A stretch of 64,000 nt of DNA from Hymenopus coronatus (Eukaryota > Arthropoda > Insecta > Mantodea > Hymenopodidae): assembly GCA_030762935.1 (NCBI GenBank), contig CM060883.1:95028501-95092500 (forward strand), in the 5' to 3' direction. Under the pieces are notes generated by a model, which was given only the letters and a program-made list of their open reading frames with translations, was not told the DNA's origin and did not search any database. This document shows positions 55,101 to 64,000 of this stretch, one piece after another (the stretch's first letter is position 1; each line of letters starts with the position of its first letter). The translations under genes were made by a program, and so were the position numbers.

Positions 55101-56353
55101 GTGTCACAGACTGGACTGACCCCTAACTCAGTTTCCTAGCATGCGTCTCACACTAGACTGACTTCTAACTCAGTGTTTTATCATGTGTCACACACTAGAC
55201 TGACCTCTAACTCAGTGTTCTAGCATGTTTCACACACTAGACTGACTTTTAACTCAGTGTCCAAGCATGCGTCACACACTAGACTGACTTCTAACTCAGT
55301 GTCCAAGCATTCTTCTCACACTAGACTGATTTCTAACTCAGTATACTAGCATGCGTCACACACTAGACTCACTTCTAACTCAGTGTCCTAGCATGCGTCA
55401 CACACTAGACTGACCTCTAACTCAGTGTCCAAGCATGCCACACACACACTGGACTGACCTCTTACTCAGTGTCCTAGCATGCGTCTGACACTAGACTGAC
55501 TTCTAACTCAGTGACCTAGCATGCGTCACATACTTGACTGACTTTTAACACGGTGTCCTAGCATGCGTCACAAAATAGACCTACTTCTAACTCAGTGTAC
55601 TAGCATGCGTCACACACCAGACTGTCTTCTAGCTCAGTTTCCAAGAATGCCTAACACACTAGACTGACTTCTAACTCAGTGTCCTAGCATGCGTCAGAAA
55701 ACTAGACTGACCTCTAACTCAGTGTCCAAGCATGCGTCACACACTAAAGTGACTTCTAACTCAGTGTCCAAGCAAGCGTCACACATTAGACTGACATCTA
55801 ACTCAGTGTCCAAGCATGCGTCACACACAAGACTGACCTCTAAGTGTGCTAGCATGCGTCACACATTAGACAGACTTCTAACTCAGTATCCCAGCATGAG
55901 TCACACACCAGACTGACCTCTAACTCAGTGTCCAACCATGCGTCACACACTAGACTGAGTTCTAACTCAGTGTCCTAGCATGCGTCTCACATTAGACTCA
56001 ATTCTAACTCAGTGTCCTAGCATGCGTCACACACTAGACTGACCTCTAACTCAGTATCTAAGCATGCGCACACACTAGACTGACTTCTAACTCAGTGTCC
56101 TAGCATGCGTCACAAACTAGACTCACTTCTAACTCAGTGTCCTAGCATGCGTCTCACACTAGACTAACTTCTATCTTGGTATCCTAGCATGCGTCACACA
56201 CTAGACTGCCCTCTTACTCAGTGTCCAAGCATGCGTCTCACACTAGACTTACTTCTAACTCAGTGTCCTAGCATACGTCACACACTAGATTGATCTCTAA
56301 CTCAGTGAGCTAGCATGCGTCACACACTAGACTGACTTCTAGCTCAGTGTCTT
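52159..56353 (+). repeat. 4,195-bp tandem duplication, second copy
   Basis: The join lies within a single monomer. At 52,157 the sequence still has the T of GTGTCTTAG, the state at the end of block D, and by 52,167 it has the C of GCGCCACACCC, the state at 47,972. The exchange is thus confined to about 10 bp. The copy ends at 56,353, after which the sequence continues as block E, exactly as block D does at 45,081. Confidence 0.92.
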
Positions 56354-59026
56354 AGCATGCGTCACACACCTGACTGACTTCTATCTCAGTGTCCTAGCAT
56401 TCGTCACACACTAGACTGACTTATAAGTCAGTGTCCTAGCATGCGTCACACACTATACTGACTTCTAACTCAAGGTCCTAGCATGCGTCACGCACTAGAC
56501 TGACCTCTAACTCAGTGTCCTAGCATGCGTCACAAACTAACTGACTTCTAACTCAGTGTCCTAGCATGCGTCACACACTAGACTGACTTAAACTCAGTGT
56601 CCTAGCATGCGTCACAATCTAGACTGACTTCTAACTCAGTGTCCTAGCATGCGTCACACATTAAACTGACTTCACACTCAGTGTCCAAGCATGCGTCTGA
56701 CACTAGACTGACTTCTAACTCAGTGTCCTAGCATGCGTCAAAAACTAGACTGACCTCTAACTCAGTGTCCAAGCATGCGTCACACACTAGAATGACTTCT
56801 AACTCAGTGTCAAAACAAGCGTCACACAATTAGACTGACATCTAACTCAGTGTCCAAGCATGCGTCACACACTAGACTGACCTCTAAGTGTGCTAGCATG
56901 CGTCACACATTAGACAGACTTCTAACTCAGTATCCCAGCATGAGTCACACACCAGACTGACCTCTAACTCAGTGTCCAACCATGCGTCACACACTAGACT
57001 GACTTCTAACTCAGTGTCCTAGCATGCGTCTCACATTAGACTCACTTCTAACTCAGTGTCCTAGCATGCGTCACACACTAGACTGACCTCTAACTCAGTG
57101 TCCAAGCATGCGTCACAAACTAGATTGACCTCTAACTCAGTATCTAAGTATGCGTCACACAATAGACTGACTTCTAACTCAGTGTCCTAGCATGCGTCAC
57201 AAACTAGACTCACTTCTAACTCAGTTTCCTAGCATGCGTATCACACTAAACTGACTTCTAACTCGGTATCCTAGCATGCGTCACACACTAGACTGACCTC
57301 TTACTCAGTGTCCAAGCATGCGTCTCACACTAGACTGCCACCTAACTCAGTGTTCTAGCATGCGTCACCACTAGACTGACTTCTAACTCAGTGTCCTAGT
57401 ATGCGTCACACACTTGACTGACTTCTAACTCAGTGTCCCAGCATGCGTCAGAAACTAGACCTACTTCTAACTCAGTGTCCTAGCGTGCGTCACACACTAA
57501 ACTGACTTCTAGCTCAGTGTCCAAACATGCGTATCACACTAGACTGACTTCTAACTCAGTGTCCTATAATGCGTCACAAACTAGACTGACCTCTAACTCA
57601 GTGTCCTAGCAAGCGTCACACATTAGACTGTAATCTAACTCAGTGTCCAAGCATGCGTCACCACTAGACTGACTTCTAACTCAGTGTCCTAGTATGCGTC
57701 ACACACTTGACTGACTTCTAACTCAGTGTCCCAGCATGCGTCAGAAACTAGACCTACTTCTAACTCAGTGTCCTAGCGTGCGTCACACACTAAACTGACT
57801 TCTAGCTCAGTGTCCAAACATGCGTATCACACTAGACTGACTTCTAACTCAGTGTCCAAGCATGCGTCACACACTAGACTGACCTCTAACTCAGTGTCCA
57901 AGCATGCGTCGCACACTAGACTGACTTCTAAGTGTCCTAGCATGGGTCACACACTAGACAGACTTCTAACTTAGTATCCTAGCATGTGTCACACACTAGA
58001 CTGACCTCTAACTCAGAGTCCAAGCATGCGTCACACACTAGACTAACTTCTAAGTCAGTGTCTGGCATGCGTCACACACTAGACTGACTTCTAACTCAGT
58101 GTCATAGCATGCGTCACACACTAGACTGACTTCTAACTCAGTGTCCTAGCATGCGTCAAAAACTAGACTGACTTCTAACTCAGTGTCCTAGCATGCGTCA
58201 CACATTAAACTGACTTCTAACTCAGTGTCCAAGCATGCGTCTGACACTAGACTGACTTCTAACTCAGTGACCTAGCATGCCACACACACTGGACTGACCT
58301 CTTACTCAGTGTCCTAGCATGCGTCTCACACTAGACTGATCTCTAACTCAGTGAGCTAGCATGCGTCACACACTAGACTGACTTCTAGCTCAGTGTCTTA
58401 GCATGCGTCACACACCTGACTGACTTCTAACTCAGTGTCCTAGCATGCGTCACACACTAATCTGATTTCTAACTCATTGTCCAATCTTGCGTCACACACG
58501 ACTGACTGCTTACTCAGTGTCCTAGTATGCGTCACACACTTGACTGACTTCTAACTCAGTATCCTAGCATGCGTCACAAAATAGACCTACTTCTAACTCA
58601 GTGTCCTAGCATGCGTCACACACTAGACTGATGTCTAGCTCAGTGTCATAGCATGCGTATCACACTAGACTGACTTCTAACTCAGTGTCCTAGCATGCGT
58701 CACAAACTAGACTGACCTCTAACTCAGTGTCCAAGCATGCGTCACACACTAGACTAACTTCTAAGTCAGTGTCTAGCATGCGTCACAAACTAGACTCACT
58801 TCTAACTCAGTGTCCTAGCATGCGTCACACACTAGACTGACTTCTATCTCAGTGTCCTAGCATGCGTCACACACTAGACTGACTTCGAACTCAGTGTCCA
58901 AGCATGCGTCACACAATAGACTGACTTCTAGCTCAGTGTCCTAGCATGCGTCAAACACTAGACTGATTTCTCTCTCAGTGTCCTAGCATGCGTCACAAAC
59001 TAGACTCACTTCTAACTCAGTGTCCT
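56354..59026 (+). repeat. Right-domain HOR, block E, second copy
   Basis: Counterpart of 45,081-47,963, shorter by the 210-bp insert. It contains a clean local duplication: a run starting at TCACCACTAG at 57,364 is repeated from 57,657, 293 bp later (seven monomers less one base), through CCCAGCATGCGTCAG, CTAGCGTGCG and CCAAACATGCG monomers. The same local pair exists in the first copy at 46,091 and 46,594, where the 210-bp insert separates the two members, so the local duplication predates the block duplication. Confidence 0.85.
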
Positions 59027-62000
59027 AGCATGCGCCACACCCTAGTCTGACTTCTAACTCAGTGTCCATGCATGCGTCACACACTAGACTGACCTCTAAC
59101 TCAGTGTTCAAGCATGCGTTACTCACTAGATTGACTTCTAACTCAGTATCCTAGCATGCTTTACACACTAGACTGACCTCTTACTCAGTGTCCTAGCATG
59201 TGTCACACACTAGACTGATCTCTAACGCAGTGAGCTAGCATGCGTCACACACTAGACTGACTTCTAGCTCAGTGTCTTAGCATGCGTCACAAACCTGACT
59301 GACTTCTATCTCAGTGTCCTAGCATGCGTCACACAATAGACTGACTTATAAGTCAGTGTCCTAGCATGCGTCACACACTATACTGACTTCTAACTCAGTG
59401 TCCTAGCATGCGTCACACACTAGACTGACCTCTAACTCAGTGTCCTAGCATGCGTCACACACTAGACTCACTTCTAACTCAGTGTTTTAGTATGCGTCAC
59501 ACACTAACCTGACTTCTAACTCAGTGTCCAAGCATGCGTCTGACACTAGACTGACTTCCAGATCAGTGTCCTAGCATGCGCCACATACTTGACTGACTTC
59601 TAACTCGGTGTCCTAGCATGCGTCATAAACTAGACCTACATCTAACTCAGTGTCCTAGCATGCGTCACACTAGACTGACTTCTAACTCTATTCTAGCATG
59701 TGTCAAACACTAGACTGACTTCTAACTCAGTGTCGAAGCATGCGTCACACACTAGACTGACTTCTAAATCAGTGTCCTAACATGCGTCTCACATTAGACT
59801 CACTTCTAACTCAGTGTCCTAGCATGCGTCACACACTAGACTGACCTCACACTCAGTGTCCAAGCATGCATCACTCACTAGATTGACCTCTAACTCAGTG
59901 TCCAACAATGCCTCACACACTAGACTGACCTCTAACTCAGTGTCCAAGCATTCGTCTCACAGTAGACTGACTTCTAACTCAGTATCCTATCATGCGTCAC
60001 ACACTCGACTGACCTCTAACTCAGTGTCCTAGCATGCGTCTCACACTAGACTGACTTCTAACTCAGTGTCCTAGCATGCGTCACACACTAGACTGATCTC
60101 TATCTCAGTGGCCTAGCATGCGTCACACACCAGACTGACTTCTAGCTCAGTGTCCTGGCATGCGTCAAACACTAGACTGGCTTCTAGTTGAGTGTCCTAG
60201 CATTCGTCAAACACTAGACTGACTTCTAAGTCAGTGTCCTAGCATGCGTCACACCCTAGACTCACTTCTAACTCAGTGTCCTAGCATGCGTTACACATTA
60301 GACTCACTTCTAACTCAGTGTCCTAGCATGCGTCTCACATTAGACTCACTTCTAACTCAGTGTCCTAGCATGCGTCACACACTAGACTTACCTCTAACTC
60401 AGTGTCCAAGTATGCGTCACAATATAAACTGACCTCTAACTCAGTATCTAAGCATGCGTCACACACTAGACTGACTTCTAACTCAGTGTCCTAGCATGCG
60501 TCACAAACTAGACTCACTTCTAACTCAGTGTCCTAGCATGCGCCACACACTAGACTGACCTCTAACTCAGTGTCCAAGCGTGCGTCGCACACTAGACTGA
60601 CTTCTAACTAAGTGTCCAAGCATGCGTCACTCACTAGATTGACCTCTAACTCAGTGTCCAAGCATGCGTCACACACTAGACTGATCTCTAACTCAGTGAG
60701 CTAGCATGCGTCACACACTAGACTGACTTCTAGCTCAGTGTCTTAGCATGCGTCACACACCTGACTGACTTCTATCTCAGTGTCCTAGCATTCCCCACAC
60801 ACTAGACTGACTTATAAGTCAGTGTCCTAGCATGCGTCACACATTATACTGACTTCTAACTCAGTGTCCTAGCATGCGTCACACACTATCCTGACCTCTA
60901 ACTCAGTGTCCTAGCATGCGTTACAAACTAGACTGACTTCTAACTCAGTGTCTTAGTATGCGTCACACACTAGACCGACTTCTAACTCAGTGTCCTAGCA
61001 TGCGTCACACACTAGACTGACCTCTAACTCAGTGTCTTAACATGCGTCACACACTAATCTGACTTCTAACTCATTGTCCAATCTTGCGTCACACACGACT
61101 GACTGCTTACTCAGTGTCCTAGTATGCGTCACACACTTGACTGACTTCTAACTCAGTGTCCTAGCATGCGTCACAAACTAGACCTACTTCTAACTCAGTG
61201 TCCTAGCATGCGTCACACACTAGACTGACTTCTAGCTCAGTGTCCAAACATGCGTATCACACTAGACTGACTTCCAACTCAGTGTCCTAGCATGCGTCAC
61301 AAACTAGACTGACCACTAACTCAGGGTCCTAGCAAGCGTCACACATTAGACAGTAATCTAACTCAGTGTCCAAGCATGCGTCGCACACAAGACTAACTTC
61401 TAAGTGTCCTAGCATGGGTCACACACTAGACAGACTTCTAAATCAGTATCCTAGAATGTGTCACACACTAGACCGACCTCTAACTCAGTGTCCAAGCATG
61501 CGTCACACACTAGACTAACTTCTAAGTCAGTGTCTAGCATGCGTCACACACTAGACTGACTTCTAACTCAGTGTCCTAGCATGCGTCACACACTAGACTG
61601 ACTTCTAACTCAGTGTCCTAGCATGCGTCACAAACTAGACTGACTTCTTACTCAGTGTCCTAGCATGCGTCACACATTAAACTGACTTCTAACTCGGTGT
61701 CCAAGCATGCGTCTGACACTAGACTGACTTCTAACTCAGTGACCTAGCATGCGTCACATACTTGACTGACTTCTAATACGGTGTCCAAGCATGTGTCACA
61801 AACTAGATCTACTTCTAACTCAGTGTACTAGCATGCGTCACACACCAGACTGTCTTCTAGCTCAGTTTCCAAGCATGCCTCACTCACTAGACTGACTTCT
61901 AACTCAGTGTCCTAGCATGCGTCAAAAACTAGACTGACCTCTAACTCAGTGTCCAAGCATGCGTCACACACTAGAATGACTTCTCACTCAGTGTCAAAGC

Positions 62001-64000
62001 AAGCGTCACACAATTAGACTGACATCTAACTCAGTGTCCAAGCATGCGTCACACACTAGACTGACCTCTAAGTGTGCTAGCATGCGTCACACATTAGACA
62101 GACTTCTAACTCAGTATCCCAGCATGAGTAACACACCAGACTGACCTCTAACTCAGTGTCTAACCATGCGTCACACACTAGACTGACTTCTAACTCAGTG
62201 TCCTAGCATGCGTCTCACATTAGACTCACTTCTAACTCAGTGTCCTAGCATGCGTCACACACTAGACTGACCTCTAACTCAGTGTCCAAGCATGCGTCAC
62301 AAACTAGATTGACCTCTAACTCAGTATCTAAGCATGCGTCACACACTAGACTGACTTCTAACTCAGTGTCCTAGCATGCGTCACAAACTAGACTCACTTC
62401 TAACTCAGTATCCTAGCATGCGTATCACACTAAACTGACTTCTAACTCGGTATCCTAGCATGCGTCACACACTAGACTGACCTCTTACTCAGTGTCCAAG
62501 CATGCGTCTCACACTAGACTGACTCCTAAATCAGTGTTCTAGCATGCGTCACCACTAGACTGACTTCTAAATCAGTGTCCTAGCATGCGTCACACACTAA
62601 TCTGACTTCTAACTCATTGTCCAATCTTGCGTCACACACGACTGACTGCTTACTCAGTGTCCTAGTATGCGTCACACACTTGACTGACTTCTAACTCAGT
62701 GTCCCAGCATGCGTCAGAAACTAGACCTACTTCTAACTCGGTGTCCTAGCATGCGTCACACACTAGACTGACTTCTAGCTCAGTGTCCAAACATGCGAAT
62801 CACACTAGACTGACTTCTAACTCAGTGTCCTAGCATGCGTCACAAACTAGACTGACCTCTAACTCAGTGTCCTAGCAAGCGTCACACATTAGACTGTAAC
62901 CTAACTCAGTGTACAAGCATGCGTCGCACACTAGACTGACTTCTAACTAAGTGTACTAGCATGGGTCACACACTAGACAGACTTCTAACTCAGTATCCTA
63001 GCATGTGTCACACACTAGACTGACCTCTAACTCAGAGTCCAAGCATGCGTCACACACTAGACTAGCTTCTAAGTCAGTGTCTGGCATGCGTCACACACTA
63101 GACTGACTTCTAACTCAGTGTCATAGCATGCGTCACACACTAGACTGACTTCTAACTCAGTGTCCTAGCATGCGTCAAAAACTAGACTGACTTCTAACTC
63201 AGTGTCCTAGCATTCGTCACACATTAAACTGACTTCTAACTCAGTGTCCAAGCATGCGTCTGACACTAGACTACTTGTAACTCAGTGACCTAGCATGCGT
63301 CACATACTTGACTGACTTCTAACACGGTGTCCTAGCATGCGTCACAAACTAGACCTACTTCTAACTCAGTGTACTAGCATGCGTCACACACCAGACTGTC
63401 TTCTAGCTCAGTTTCCAAGCATGCCCCACACACTAGACTGACTTCTAACTTAGTGTCCTAGCATGCGTCACAAACTAGACTGACCTCTAACTCAGTGTCC
63501 AAGTATGCGTCACACACTAGACTGACTTTTAACTCAGTGTCCTAGCAAGCGTCACACATCAGACTGATATCTAACTAAGTGTCCTAGCATGCGTCTAACA
63601 TTAGAGAGACTTCTAACTCAGTATCCCAGCATGAGTCACACAACAGACGGACCTCTAACTCAGTGTCCAAGCATGCGTCACACACTAGACTGACTTCTAA
63701 CTCAGTGTCCTAGCATGCGTCAAAAACTAGACTGACTTCTAACTCAGTGTCCTAGCATGCGTCTGACACTAGACTGACTTCTAACTCAGTGACCTAGCAA
63801 GCGTCACATACTTGACTGACTTCTAACACGGTGTCCTAGCATGCGTCACAAACTAGACCTACTTCTAAGTCAGTGTACTAGCATGCGTCTCACATTAGAC
63901 TCACTTCTAACACAGTGTTCTAACATGCGTCACTCACTAGACTGACCTCTATCTAAGAGTCCTAACAAGCGTCACACAATAAACTGACTTCTAACTTAGT
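59027..64000 (+). repeat. Right-hand mosaic of D and E pieces
   Basis: The start (AGCATGCGCCACACCC at 59,027) matches 47,964 at offset 11,063, continuing into a D-like series. From about 59,460 to 60,660 there is a run that I could not align at one offset, with four successive GACTCACTTC or similar monomers (60,244-60,430). Two 40-bp GTCCAATCTTGCG monomers lie at 61,076 and 62,619. The stretch at about 61,960-62,540 matches 56,776-57,356 at an offset of 5,184. The array leaves the window still in register and in block-D-like monomers. Confidence 0.8.

Larger units (their letters stand above)
1..64000 (+). repeat. 42-bp satellite array filling the window
   Basis: Every stretch I read is made of one 42-bp monomer repeated head to tail in a single orientation, roughly 1,520 copies, with no flank, spacer or inversion. 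Consensus landmarks by monomer position are: GCATGC palindrome at 3-8, the only CpG at 8-9, CACACAC at 11-17, CTAG at 17-20, ACTGACTT at 21-28 and TAACTCAGTG at 30-39. Base composition of the consensus is A11 C13 G7 T11. Most copies differ from the consensus at a few positions; commonest are position 1 (T or A, giving CCTAGC or CCAAGC across the join), the CpG, position 17-18 (CT to TT, AT or AA) and position 27-28 (TT or CT). Both window ends lie within the repeat. Megabase-style satellites of this type are known from eukaryotic heterochromatin; that location is inferred, not seen. No known satellite family was recognised. Confidence 0.98.

Noticed and set aside
60244..60432. 62-codon open frame reading the second forward frame
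   Set aside because: It opens because consecutive monomers have GACTCAC or GACTTAC in place of GACTGAC, removing TGA. Too short and wholly repetitive.
1..64000. CRISPR array
   Set aside because: Direct repeats are regular, but there are no unique spacers: the whole 42-bp period is repeated, with far too many units and no leader or cas genes.
1..64000. Alpha-satellite-like centromeric repeat with a CENP-B box
   Set aside because: The period is 42 bp rather than about 171 bp, and I found no motif resembling the CENP-B box (TTCG followed by CGGG in the required spacing). Centromere function cannot be argued from this sequence.
1..64000. Telomeric or subtelomeric simple repeat
   Set aside because: No run of TTAGGG, TTTAGGG or similar units was seen on either strand; a subtelomeric position stays possible but unsupported.
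1..64000. tRNA, rRNA or small RNA genes
   Set aside because: All sequence is accounted for by the monomer and its variants. The short ACTGA/TCAGT stem is part of every unit and is not an RNA gene fold.

Overview
The whole 64 kb window is one uninterrupted satellite DNA array. I see no protein gene, RNA gene, transposon, CRISPR array or unique sequence anywhere in it. The repeat unit is 42 bp, about 48% GC, and positions 1-42 of the window are a clean consensus copy. About 1,520 copies lie head to tail in one orientation, and both window edges fall inside the array, so the true array is longer. An array of this size and structure, lacking any coding sequence, points to a eukaryotic chromosome, probably constitutive heterochromatin (pericentromeric, subtelomeric or sex-chromosomal). 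I do not recognise the monomer and cannot name the species.

Single monomers differ by point changes and a few small indels. These differences are not random: the same ordered series of variant monomers recurs kilobases apart, so the array is built of nested higher-order repeats (HORs). From left to right: 0-4.5 kb holds a 2.05 kb duplication plus short local duplications; 4.5-24 kb is dominated by a 6,211-bp tandem duplication, itself made of related ~2.85-3.4 kb blocks, followed by partial third copies at offsets of 6,628 and 3,311 bp; 24-39.6 kb holds related blocks, including a 3,557-bp tandem duplication whose junction lies at about 32.5 kb; about 39-41 kb is a transition; 41-64 kb is a second domain with its own diagnostic variants, containing a 4,195-bp tandem duplication (junction at about 52.16 kb) and a longer ~7.1 kb form of the same HOR carrying an extra ~2.9 kb block.

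The 42-bp period is a multiple of three, so reading frames stay in register, but the consensus monomer has a stop in all six frames. The few short open frames (61-75 codons) exist only where successive monomers carry the same stop-removing variant. The interest of the window is in its recombination history: unequal-exchange junctions can be narrowed to about 10-14 bp, there are likely conversion patches, and there is a boundary between two satellite domains. All distances were worked out by hand from the numbered sequence; percentage identities were not computed.
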